Assembly (NCBI GenBank): GCA_963728995.1
Contig: CAVSMD010000002.1
Coordinates: forward strand, 372,001-436,000
DNA: 64,000 nt
Reading direction: 5' to 3'
Source of the DNA: FEN-1219 sp963728995
Lineage (GTDB): Bacteria > Pseudomonadota > Gammaproteobacteria > Steroidobacterales > Rariloculaceae
The position numbers and the translations under genes are program-made. How positions within the stretch are numbered: the stretch's first letter is position 1; each line of letters opens with the position of its first letter. Of the stretch, positions 43,705 through 51,373 are shown piece after piece. The notes under the pieces were generated by a model. The model was not told where the DNA came from and did no database searches. It worked only from the letters and a program-made list of their open reading frames with translations.

Positions 43705-44307
43705 GTGAAAGAGCCGCTGATTCTGATCCTTTACTACTCACGCAGTGGCCGCACTGCCGCGCTCGCTCGACAGGCGGCGCGGGGCGTCGAGGGCGCGGGT
43801 GGTGTCGCACGACTGCGCACGGTTCCGCCGGTGACCGCGACGACCCTCGCTCCGACCCCGGCAGTGCCGGACGAGGGGCCACCGTATGCCGAGCTTGCAG
43901 ACCTCGTCGCGGCGGACGGGCTGCTGCTCGGCAGCCCCACTCGGTTCGGCAACATGGCGGCGCCGCTGAAGCACTTCCTGGACTCGACCAGCGAGCTTTG
44001 GCTCGCCGGCCGGCTCGTCGACAAGCCGGCCGGCGTGTTCACGGCGAGCTCCTCGCCCCACGGCGGACAGGAAAGCACGCTGCTCAGCATGCAGCTGCCG
44101 CTGCTCCATCACGGCATGCTCGTCGTCGGTGTGCCCTACACGGAGCCGGCGTTGTTCGAGACGCGAACCGGCGGCTCACCCTACGGCGCCACGCACCTCG
44201 GCACAGCGTGGAACACCACGCTCTCGAAGGACGAAAGCGAAGTGGCGAGAGCGCTCGGCGCACGCGTCGCCCGTCTCGCGCGCGCCCTCGCAATCACGCC
44301 GGCGTGA
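43705..44307 (+). CDS. wrbA: NAD(P)H:quinone oxidoreductase, WrbA family flavodoxin
   Basis: FMN-dependent two-electron quinone reductase, 200 aa. The flavodoxin P-loop is ILILYYSRSGRTAALA, and later motifs GSPTRFGNMAAPLKHFLDST, FTASSSPHGGQESTLLS and GSPYGATHLG are the WrbA FMN/quinone site. The start is GTG at 43705. DUF2069 follows after three bases, a linkage also known in pseudomonads. Confidence 0.94.
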   Translation: MKEPLILILYYSRSGRTAALARQAARGVEGAGGVARLRTVPPVTATTLAPTPAVPDEGPPYAELADLVAADGLLLGSPTRFGNMAAPLKHFLDSTSELWLAGRLVDKPAGVFTASSSPHGGQESTLLSMQLPLLHHGMLVVGVPYTEPALFETRTGGSPYGATHLGTAWNTTLSKDESEVARALGARVARLARALAITPA

Positions 44308-44310
44308 CCC

Positions 44311-44658
44311 ATGCGCTCACGTTTGCGGCTGCTCGTGCTCGTCTGCCACGTCGCGTTGATGGCGTTGCTCGTGGCGGCGGTCCTCACGGACGGGACTTCG
44401 CCGCTGCACCTCGCTGCCATCGCGCTGATCGTCTCGCCGCTGCTGCTGACGCTGCGTCCGCTGGCGGCCGGCCGAGCCGCGGCGCAGCGCTGGCTCGCCG
44501 TGCTGCTCGTGCCTTACGCCGGCGCGTTTTGCGTCGAGGTCGTGGCCCGGGCGGGAAACGCGAGGCTGCTCGGCATCGGACTGATCGTCGTCGTGCTCGA
44601 GCTCGGCTTGCTGCTCGCCCTCATTCGCCGGCCGACTCCGCGAGGCGCTCGCGAATGA
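44311..44658 (+). CDS. DUF2069 inner-membrane protein
   Basis: A 115-aa protein with four hydrophobic helices (about 8-26, 33-50, 60-78, 87-105) and little else. The DUF2069 family is often encoded just after wrbA; its function is unknown. Its 3' end overlaps the convergent hda gene by 38 bases. Confidence 0.85.
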   Translation: MRSRLRLLVLVCHVALMALLVAAVLTDGTSPLHLAAIALIVSPLLLTLRPLAAGRAAAQRWLAVLLVPYAGAFCVEVVARAGNARLLGIGLIVVVLELGLLLALIRRPTPRGARE

Positions 44659-45310
44659 ACGGAATCGTCAGGCGGCGCTGCTCGATCAACGAGGCCCGAT
44701 CGAGCCGATCGAGCCAGCCCGTCAGCACGCGCATGTCGCGATCGACGCGCCGCAACAGATACTCGACGGCCGCGGGCTCGAGCTCGAGCCCGCGCGCTTC
44801 GGCATGCAGGCGCACCGCCAGCGCGCGTTCGCTGTCGCCGAGTGGCTTGAGTCGATAGCCCACGGCGCCGGCGGCCCGCGACGCGAGATCGGCGAGACCA
44901 AATCCCGCGCCGGCAGGGCTCGTCGTCGCCGCGAGCAGGAGTCCGCCGCGGCGCCCGAGAAACTCGTTGAGCAGCCCGAACAACGGCCGCTCCCACGCCT
45001 CGCTGCCCGCCACGCGCTCGACCTCGTCGAGCGCGACGACGTCGAGCTCCTCGAGCCCGGCGAGAATGTCGGGCGCCGCGCTGCCGAGCGCCACGTAGAT
45101 CGCCCGCCGGCCGCCGGCCGTGGCCGCACGACACGCCGCCTGCAACAGGTGCGATTTGCCGCAGCCGGCGCTGCCCCACAACCAGAGCGTATCGGCGGTT
45201 CCAGCTGCGACGGCCCGCGCGTGCTGCACGGCCGCGGCGTTGTCGCCGGCTACGAACGTGGCGAAGCTCGCATGATCTGCGAGCATCAACTTCAGAGGCA
45301 GCTGCGCCAA
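44621..45310 (-). CDS. hda: DnaA regulatory inactivator Hda
   Basis: AAA+ protein that, with the loaded sliding clamp, stimulates DnaA-ATP hydrolysis, 229 aa. The N-terminal QLPLKL is the clamp-binding motif, at residues 3-8. It is followed by FVAGDNAAAVQHARAV, Walker A WGSAGCGKSHLLQ, Walker B VVALDEVERVAG and the sensor 2-like DRDMRVLTGWLDRLD. The start is TTG at 45310. It follows the CDP-alcohol phosphatidyltransferase gene, as in pseudomonads. Confidence 0.94.
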   Translation of the reverse strand: MAQLPLKLMLADHASFATFVAGDNAAAVQHARAVAAGTADTLWLWGSAGCGKSHLLQAACRAATAGGRRAIYVALGSAAPDILAGLEELDVVALDEVERVAGSEAWERPLFGLLNEFLGRRGGLLLAATTSPAGAGFGLADLASRAAGAVGYRLKPLGDSERALAVRLHAEARGLELEPAAVEYLLRRVDRDMRVLTGWLDRLDRASLIEQRRLTIPFIRERLAESAGE

Positions 45311-45325
45311 GGCGTCCGTCCCGCG

Positions 45326-45883
45326 CTAGGCCGATCTGTGCGCGACGCGCCAGGCGCGAGTGCTCCACCGGAGCACGTAGTTCAGGCCGCTCACGAGACT
45401 CGTGAACACCACCGCCGCGCCGAGCACACGCAGCAAAATGGGCGGCGGCCAGCCGAAGGCGGCCGCCGTCATCGTGAAGGAGCAGAAGCCTAGCTGGCAG
45501 GCCGTATTCAATTTGCTGATGGCCGCCGGTTCGCCCTCCAGCGGTGCAATGAAGAGCTGATAGCACGCCGCGCCGATCACGATGACGACGTCGCGTCCCA
45601 CGACGATCGCGACGAGACTCGACGGGATCAGGCCCACATAGGTCAACGTCACGAACACGCTGACGAGCAGCAGCTTGTCGGCCGCGGGATCGAGCAAGCC
45701 GCCGAGCCGGGTGCGCCAGTCGAACGTTTTCGCAAGATACCCGTCGAGACCATCGGACAATCCAGCGACGACGAGCAGCGCGAGCGCCGTGGCGTATCGC
45801 CCGTGCGCGATCGACCAAACGAGCGGCACCACGAGCAGCATCCGCGCGATGCAGATCGCGTTCGGCAGAAACCGCCAGCTCAC
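45326..45883 (-). CDS. CDP-alcohol phosphatidyltransferase (PgsA-like)
   Basis: Membrane enzyme of 185 aa. The CDP-alcohol motif is complete, DGYLAK-x8-G-x3-D-x3-DK (GLSDGLDGYLAKTFDWRT, then LGGLLDPAADK). The N-terminus FLPNAICIARMLLVVPLVW is typical of phosphatidylglycerophosphate synthase and its cardiolipin-synthase-like relatives. It is the second phosphatidyltransferase in the window after pssA. Whether it is the housekeeping PgsA cannot be decided here. The start GTG overlaps the DUF2066 stop by four bases. Confidence 0.9.
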   Translation of the reverse strand: MSWRFLPNAICIARMLLVVPLVWSIAHGRYATALALLVVAGLSDGLDGYLAKTFDWRTRLGGLLDPAADKLLLVSVFVTLTYVGLIPSSLVAIVVGRDVVIVIGAACYQLFIAPLEGEPAAISKLNTACQLGFCSFTMTAAAFGWPPPILLRVLGAAVVFTSLVSGLNYVLRWSTRAWRVAHRSA

Positions 45884-46962
45884 GGACCGGCCCCGCCGTG
45901 CGCGACTTCGAATACGAGCCCGCCGGCGGGTGATTCTCCGGATACCGGTCGCAAAACGGTGCCCAGCGACAGAATCCGCTCGAGAACGCGCCCTTCGCCG
46001 CGCGCCGTCGCGTGCAGACTCAACACGCCATTCTCGAAGCTGTCCACATCGACGTTCGCCAGCACGCTCTGGCGCTCGAGATAGCTGATCACGCGATCGT
46101 AGTCGGCCGAGGTCTGGACGTTTCGCACGGTAATCAGTGCGGCCCCGGCCCCGCCCACGGTCGCGAACTGCATCGCGAAGCGGTCCGCGGCCGCATCGAG
46201 ACCGTCGCGCAGCTGGAAGCCGGCAAGCGTCTGCCGCTCGCCTCCGACCACGAGCAACCATTGAACTTCGTTACCGCCGACGTCCGGGCGCACGCGGCCG
46301 ATCAGGATCGCATCGGCCCGATAACGCTGCGATGCCGCGGCGACCCGATCCTCGAAGCCGCCCCAGACGTCCGCGAAAGTGACGGCGCTCAAATCCTCCA
46401 GATCGAGCAGCGGCCACTGGACCGGCAGGCCGCGCTCATCGGCCACGGCGGTCAGCTCCATGCGCAGCGCGGCGAGGAGCTCGGTCATCTGCGGCGTGGA
46501 CTCCGCGCCGAGTTGCGGCGTGTCGTTCGCGCCGAGCAGCGCCCGGCCGCCTGCGCCGTCGTCGACGGCAATCCAGAGCAGCGTCAGTGGCCGTTCCGGG
46601 CCCCACACGGGTTTCTGCAGCATCGTCAGATCTTGCTCCACCTGGCTCGGGATGAAACCGACCTGAGCCTGCCCTTGGCGGTCGAGACCATACGAGTTCA
46701 GATACCGACCGGCGCCGGTCACCATGGTCTGCAGGTCCGGGTCGAAGGGCGCATTGCGGTTGCCGGTGACGCGAATCAGCACGCGCGCCATGGCGGCCTG
46801 AATCGCCGCCGTGCGCCGATCGGCGGCCGCGGGATCCGGAGTCACCGTGGCGCGATACAGATTCGGGACAGTGACGGCACCGCCACCGTGCGCCCACAGC
46901 GCCCCGGCCAGGACGGCGGCCACCGCCGCGCCGCGCAGCAGCGATCGCAACGCTGATCTCAT
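45880..46962 (-). CDS. DUF2066 periplasmic protein
   Basis: A 360-aa protein with an N-terminal signal peptide (residues 1 to about 27, LLRGAAVAAVLAGALWA). The mature protein begins TVPNLYRATVTP, with RRTAAIQAAMARVLIRVTGN, the DUF2066 hallmark, and PLTLLWIAVDDG further on. The function is unknown. The family is encoded beside purM and hda in many gammaproteobacteria. The ATG at 46962 has AGGGAAG upstream and a TATAAT 34 bases before it. Confidence 0.88.
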   Translation of the reverse strand: MRSALRSLLRGAAVAAVLAGALWAHGGGAVTVPNLYRATVTPDPAAADRRTAAIQAAMARVLIRVTGNRNAPFDPDLQTMVTGAGRYLNSYGLDRQGQAQVGFIPSQVEQDLTMLQKPVWGPERPLTLLWIAVDDGAGGRALLGANDTPQLGAESTPQMTELLAALRMELTAVADERGLPVQWPLLDLEDLSAVTFADVWGGFEDRVAAASQRYRADAILIGRVRPDVGGNEVQWLLVVGGERQTLAGFQLRDGLDAAADRFAMQFATVGGAGAALITVRNVQTSADYDRVISYLERQSVLANVDVDSFENGVLSLHATARGEGRVLERILSLGTVLRPVSGESPAGGLVFEVAHGGAGP

Positions 46963-46995
46963 ACGCTTCCCTGTCCCGCATCGAACCACGTCGCT

Positions 46996-47002
46996 TATTA
47001 TA
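46996..47002. promoter_or_regulatory. Shared -10 region between DUF2066 and purM
   Basis: TATTATA reads TATTAT on the plus strand (46996-47001, about 45 bases before the purM ATG) and a perfect TATAAT on the minus strand (47002-46997, 34 bases before the DUF2066 ATG). The -35 boxes are poor. Confidence 0.4.
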
Positions 47003-47045
47003 GCCGGCAACTTCCCTCCCCTTCTTTTTGTCCGGAGCTCGATCG

Positions 47046-48074
47046 ATGGCAGCCAGTGGGCCCTTCACGTACAAGGACGCCGGGGTCGATATCGATGCGG
47101 GCGATGAGCTCGTCGAGCGAATCAAGCCCGCGGTGAAGCGCACGCTACGCCCCGAGGTCATCGGCGGGCTCGGCGGCTTCGGCGGCCTGTTTCGCGTGCC
47201 GAAGGGCTATCGCGACCCCGTGCTGGTGTCGGGCACCGACGGCGTCGGCACGAAGCTAAAGCTCGCGATCGATCACGACGCCCACGACGAGGTGGGCATC
47301 GACCTCGTGGCCATGTGCGCCAACGACGTGGTCGTGGTCGGCGCCGAGCCGCTGTTCTTCCTGGACTACTTCTCCACCCCCCGGCTCGACGTCGACATCG
47401 CGACGCGCGTGATCGCCGGGATCGCTCATGGCTGCGAGGCGGCCGGCGCAGCACTGATCGGCGGCGAGACGGCCGAGCACCCCGGCATGCATACGCCGAA
47501 CGAGTACGATCTTGCCGGCTTCTGCGTAGGTATCGTCGAGCGGGATCGAATCATCGACGGTAGCGGCATCGTCGCCGGCGACGTGGTCGTGGGCATGGAA
47601 TCCTCGGGCCTCCATTCGAACGGCTTTTCGCTGATCCGGCGTATTCTCGAGAGCCAGCCGAATGCCGCAAGCCAGATGCTCGACGGCCGCCCCCTGATCG
47701 AGCACTTGCTGACGCCGACGAAGATCTACGTCCGCGCCGTGTTGCATCTGGTGCGCAAGATCCCGGTCAAGGGCTTCGCCCACATCACCGGCGGCGGCCT
47801 GCTCGAGAACATCCCGCGCGTGCTGCCGGCGGGCCTCGGCGCGACGCTGCGCCACGGCTCCTGGACACCCCCGCCGATCTTCGCGTGGCTCGAGTCGGTC
47901 GGCGTCGCGCCGCGCGAGATGCAGCGGACGTTCAACTGCGGCATCGGGATGATCGCCGTGGTAGCGCCTGCGGAGGTCGATGCCACGCTGCGCGAGCTCG
48001 CGGCCGCCGGCGAGCGCGGCAGCGTGATCGGCACGGTGATCGCAGACGCCGATCAAGCGGTGACGATCGTTTGA
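47046..48074 (+). CDS. purM: Phosphoribosylformylglycinamidine cyclo-ligase
   Basis: AIR synthase, the fifth step of purine synthesis, 342 aa. Recognisable motifs are YKDAGVDIDAGDELVERIKP, VSGTDGVGTKLKLA, DLVAMCANDVVVVGAEPLFF, LIGGETAEHPGMH and HITGGGLLENIPRVLP. The ATG at 47046 gives the family N-terminus. purN starts within the last bases of purM. Confidence 0.98.
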   Translation: MAASGPFTYKDAGVDIDAGDELVERIKPAVKRTLRPEVIGGLGGFGGLFRVPKGYRDPVLVSGTDGVGTKLKLAIDHDAHDEVGIDLVAMCANDVVVVGAEPLFFLDYFSTPRLDVDIATRVIAGIAHGCEAAGAALIGGETAEHPGMHTPNEYDLAGFCVGIVERDRIIDGSGIVAGDVVVGMESSGLHSNGFSLIRRILESQPNAASQMLDGRPLIEHLLTPTKIYVRAVLHLVRKIPVKGFAHITGGGLLENIPRVLPAGLGATLRHGSWTPPPIFAWLESVGVAPREMQRTFNCGIGMIAVVAPAEVDATLRELAAAGERGSVIGTVIADADQAVTIV

Positions 48075-48718
48075 CGTCGGCCGCAACCCGCGTCGCCGTC
48101 CTGATCTCCGGCGAGGGAACCAACCTGCAGGCGCTGCTCGATGCGGCACGCGGCGGCCAGCTCGGCGCAGAAATCGCCGTCGTCGTCAGCAATCGAGCCG
48201 CGGCACACGGGCTCGTGCGCGCCCAAGACGCCGGCGTGCCGGCCCGCCATCTCGGCGGCAAGGACGTCGCGCGTGAGGTCTACGACGCGACGCTCGCAAC
48301 GCTGCTGGCCGGCTATTCGCCCGACCTGCTCGTGCTGGCGGGCTTCATGCGGATCTTCTCCCCGGGATTCGTGGCGCGGTTCGAGGGCCGAATCGTGAAT
48401 ATCCATCCGTCGCTGCTGCCGAGCCACCCGGGACTCGACACGCACCGCCGCGTGCTCGAGGCCCATGACCGGTGGCACGGCGCCACCGTGCACTTCGTGA
48501 CGGCCGAGCTCGACGCCGGTCCCGCGATACTCCAGTACCGCATTCGCGTGCGGGATGAGGACACGGTCGACTCGTTGAGCCGGCGCGTTCACGCCGGCGA
48601 GCACATCATCCTGCCGCGCGCCGTCGAGTGGTTCGCCGCGGGTCGCTTGCGGCTCGAAAACGGCTCCGTCATGCTGGATGACGCGCCTCTGCCGAAGCCC
48701 GTGATCATGGAGGAGTGA
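48071..48718 (+). CDS. purN: Phosphoribosylglycinamide formyltransferase (folate-dependent)
   Basis: Third step of purine synthesis, 215 aa. The start appears to be TTG at 48071, overlapping the purM stop (TTGA); no ATG or GTG is available near the family N-terminus. VLISGEGTNLQALLDA is the phosphate-binding loop. The catalytic Asn-His-Asp set lies in FMRIFSPGFV, VNIHPSLLPSHPGLDTH and HFVTAELDAGP. Confidence 0.96.
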   Translation: MTSAATRVAVLISGEGTNLQALLDAARGGQLGAEIAVVVSNRAAAHGLVRAQDAGVPARHLGGKDVAREVYDATLATLLAGYSPDLLVLAGFMRIFSPGFVARFEGRIVNIHPSLLPSHPGLDTHRRVLEAHDRWHGATVHFVTAELDAGPAILQYRIRVRDEDTVDSLSRRVHAGEHIILPRAVEWFAAGRLRLENGSVMLDDAPLPKPVIMEE

Positions 48719-48721
48719 AAC

Positions 48722-49456
48722 GTGATTCATCGTGCCGTTTTGTCCCTGCTCGTCGTCGGACTCTGGTTGCCGGGCCTCGCGGCCCGAGCCGCGGACGACG
48801 TGCAGACCTACTCGGCCACGTACACGGCGGAGGCCAAGGGCAAAGAGCTCGGCACGGCCGAGTTCAGCGTGCGGTTCATCGCCGAGCGTGGCGTCTACGA
48901 GTTCAAGTCGCAGACCACCGCAAAGGGCTTTCTGAAGCTCGCGGTGCCGAACCCCGTCGTCCAACGCAGCGAGTTCCGCGCGACCACGGCCGGCCTCGAG
49001 CCACTCGAGTTCTGGTACGAGGACGGCAGCCGCAGCGGCGACGGCAACGTTCACCTCGTGTTCGACTGGCAACGCAAGATCGTAACGACGACCAGCAAGC
49101 ACGGCCGGAAGGAATTCGCCATTCCGCCCGGCGCGGTCGACAGCGGCACGCTGCAGGTAGCGCTGATGCACGACCTTGCCACGACGGGCAAACCGGGCCG
49201 CTACCAGCTCACGGACGAGGATTCCGTCACCGAGTACGTCTACGAGGACCAGGGCGAAGCAAAAACCCGGACGGGCATGGGTGAGCTCAAGACGCATGCC
49301 TTCATGCAGCAGCGCCCGGGATCCTCGCGCGTGAACTGGATCTGGGTCGTACCCGAGCTCAAGTTCCTGCCGGCTCGCATCGAGCAGCGGCGCAACGGTG
49401 AGGTCAACTCGGCCTTCACGCTACGCAGCGTCAAGGGGATTCCGACGAGCCGATAG
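48722..49456 (+). CDS. DUF3108 secreted protein
   Basis: A 244-aa periplasmic protein with a signal peptide (residues 1-23, ending ARAAD) and a beta-rich mature part: YSATYTAEAKGKELGTAEF, EPLEFWYEDGSRSGDGNV, WVVPELKFLPARIEQRR. It is characteristic of DUF3108, which is usually encoded right after purN, and its role is unknown. The GTG start has GGAG just upstream, with three bases to purN. Confidence 0.88.
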   Translation: MIHRAVLSLLVVGLWLPGLAARAADDVQTYSATYTAEAKGKELGTAEFSVRFIAERGVYEFKSQTTAKGFLKLAVPNPVVQRSEFRATTAGLEPLEFWYEDGSRSGDGNVHLVFDWQRKIVTTTSKHGRKEFAIPPGAVDSGTLQVALMHDLATTGKPGRYQLTDEDSVTEYVYEDQGEAKTRTGMGELKTHAFMQQRPGSSRVNWIWVVPELKFLPARIEQRRNGEVNSAFTLRSVKGIPTSR

Positions 49457-49461
49457 CGCCG

Positions 49462-50028
49462 TCAGGTCCTCGGCAGCGTGACGCCGCGCTGGCCTTGGTA
49501 TTTACCGCCGCGATCCGCATAGCTCGTCTCGCAGATTTCGTCCGACTCGAAGAAGATCATCTGCGCGACGCCTTCGTTCGCGTAGACCTTCGCGGGCAAC
49601 GTGGTGGTGTTCGAGAACTCGAGCGTGACGTGCCCTTCCCACTCCGGCTCGAGCGGCGTCACGTTGACGATGATGCCGCAGCGCGCATACGTCGACTTGC
49701 CCAGGCAGATCGTCAGGACGCTGCGTGGGATTCGAAAGTACTCCACGGTGCGCGCCAGCGCGAACGAGTTCGGCGGAATGATGCAGACGTTGCCGGTCAT
49801 GTCGACGAAGCTCGAGTCGTCGAAGCGCTTCGGATCGACGATTGCGGAGTTGATGTTGGTGAAGATCTTGAACTCGGGTGCGCAACGCACGTCGTAGCCA
49901 TAGCTCGAGGTGCCGAACGAGATCACACGGCCGCCGTCGACGTGTCGAACCTGAGTGGGCTCGAACGGCTCGATCATGTTGTGCTCGGCCGCCATACGCC
50001 GGATCCAGCGGTCGGACTTCACGCTCAT
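49462..50028 (-). CDS. dcd: dCTP deaminase
   Basis: Converts dCTP to dUTP for thymidylate synthesis, 188 aa. Motifs SDRWIRRMAAEHNMIEPF, ISFGTSSYGYDVRCAPEF, FALARTVEYFRIP, GKSTYARCGIIVNVTPLEPE and NEGVAQMIFFESDE are all typical of Dcd. The ATG at 50028 overlaps the apbC stop. The apbC-dcd order is common in gammaproteobacteria. Confidence 0.97.
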   Translation of the reverse strand: MSVKSDRWIRRMAAEHNMIEPFEPTQVRHVDGGRVISFGTSSYGYDVRCAPEFKIFTNINSAIVDPKRFDDSSFVDMTGNVCIIPPNSFALARTVEYFRIPRSVLTICLGKSTYARCGIIVNVTPLEPEWEGHVTLEFSNTTTLPAKVYANEGVAQMIFFESDEICETSYADRGGKYQGQRGVTLPRT

Positions 50029-51122
50029 CAATCTTCCTCGACGGTGATGTTCGGGAATAGCCGGCTGTAGTCCTTGGTGCGCGCCGCGAGCTCGCCGGCG
50101 GCGCGCAACGCGGCTTCGCCGAAAGCGCGAGCCAGCGGGCCCGACGGATCGGCGGCCACGGTCGGCGTCCCGGCGTCCGTCCCCTCACGAATCCGTTTAT
50201 CCAGCGGCAACGAGCCGAGCAAGGGGACGCCATACTCGCCGGCGAGATCGCCACCGCCATGCTCGCCGAAGATCCGTTCCTCGTGCCCACAGCGGGAGCA
50301 CACGTGCAAGCTCATGTTCTCGACGACCCCGAGGACCGGCACATGGACCTTCTGGAACATCTCGAGGCCTTTGCGCGCGTCGGCCAGCGCTATGTCCTGC
50401 GGCGTGGTGACGATCACTGCGCCGCTGACCGGCACGCGCTGCGCCAGGGTCAGCTGGATGTCACCGGTTCCCGGCGGCATGTCGACGAGCAGGTAATCGA
50501 GGTCGCCCCAGCGCGTCTGGGTCAGAAGCTGGTTCAGGGCCGAGGTCACCATGGGTCCGCGCCAGGCCATGGGTTGCTGCTCCTCGACGAGAAAGCCGAT
50601 CGACATGGCCTCGATCCCATGCGCGACGAGCGGCTCGAGGAGCTTGCCGTCCCGCGTCTCGGGACGCCGCCCCATGAGGCCGAGCATGCGCGGCTGGCTG
50701 GGTCCATAGATGTCCGCATCGAGCAGGCCGACGCGCGCGCCCTCCTGGGCCAACGCGAGCGCGAAATTCACGGCAACCGTGGACTTGCCGACTCCCCCCT
50801 TGCCGGAGGCGATCGCCACGAGATTGTGCACGCCCGGCAGGGGCTTCAACCCATGCTGGACGGCATGGGTGACGACCTCGCCCGTGATCTCGAAATCGAT
50901 GGGCCCGGCGCCGGCGAGCGGCGCACAGTGCACGCGGAGCGCCTCGACGAGCGCCTCGCGGCTGCGACCGATCGGAAAGCCGCAGCGCACCGTCACCTGC
51001 CAGCCATTCGCTCGGGCCGTCACTCCCAGCGTCGTCCCGGGACCCCCGAGCGGCCGGCCGGTATGAGGGACGACGAACGTCGCGAGATGTTTCTCGAGGG
51101 TCGCGGAGCCTATTTCAGTCAT
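50028..51122 (-). CDS. apbC: Iron-sulfur cluster carrier ATPase ApbC/Mrp
   Basis: P-loop ATPase that binds and transfers Fe-S clusters, 364 aa. An N-terminal MIP18/DUF59-type domain (residues about 1-95) is followed by the deviant Walker A SGKGGVGKSTVAVNFA, LLDADIYGPSQPRMLG, VDMPPGTGDIQLTLAQ and the cluster-ligating CSRCG pair. The ATG at 51122 is chosen; the neighbouring TTG four codons upstream is less likely. Confidence 0.96.
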   Translation of the reverse strand: MTEIGSATLEKHLATFVVPHTGRPLGGPGTTLGVTARANGWQVTVRCGFPIGRSREALVEALRVHCAPLAGAGPIDFEITGEVVTHAVQHGLKPLPGVHNLVAIASGKGGVGKSTVAVNFALALAQEGARVGLLDADIYGPSQPRMLGLMGRRPETRDGKLLEPLVAHGIEAMSIGFLVEEQQPMAWRGPMVTSALNQLLTQTRWGDLDYLLVDMPPGTGDIQLTLAQRVPVSGAVIVTTPQDIALADARKGLEMFQKVHVPVLGVVENMSLHVCSRCGHEERIFGEHGGGDLAGEYGVPLLGSLPLDKRIREGTDAGTPTVAADPSGPLARAFGEAALRAAGELAARTKDYSRLFPNITVEED

Positions 51123-51242
51123 AGCAGGCAACTCGGGAAAGGCGGCGATTGTAACCTAATGCACAGCGGTTTCCCGCCGCGAAAAGAGTGCGGTGGAGCG
51201 GTCCAAACCTGTGATCTGCGTTACGTTCTCACGAAAACCGTG

Positions 51243-51251
51243 TGGCATAAT
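51243..51251 (+). promoter_or_regulatory. Extended -10 promoter of the kinase-pilT operon
   Basis: TGGCATAAT is an extended -10 element (TGn before CATAAT), 122 bases upstream of the kinase ATG. The same 9-mer stands upstream of metG. A convincing -35 is not visible, as expected for an extended -10 promoter. Confidence 0.4.
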
Positions 51252-51282
51252 TTCGCCCGATAGACGCCCTATTATGTTCGAT

Positions 51283-51312
51283 CCCTAGGCGCAGGCGAGT
51301 CGGGATCTAGGG
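51283..51312. repeat. Inverted repeat in the kinase leader
   Basis: CCCTAG (51283-51288) and CTAGGG (51307-51312) are perfect arms around an 18-base loop, located between the proposed promoter and the kinase start. They could form an RNA stem or a protein-binding site. Confidence 0.3.
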
Positions 51313-51373
51313 AGTCGTGGAGTCACGTTTGGCACGCACAGGACATCGTTGGCTCGGGCAGACGCGTTAGGCG

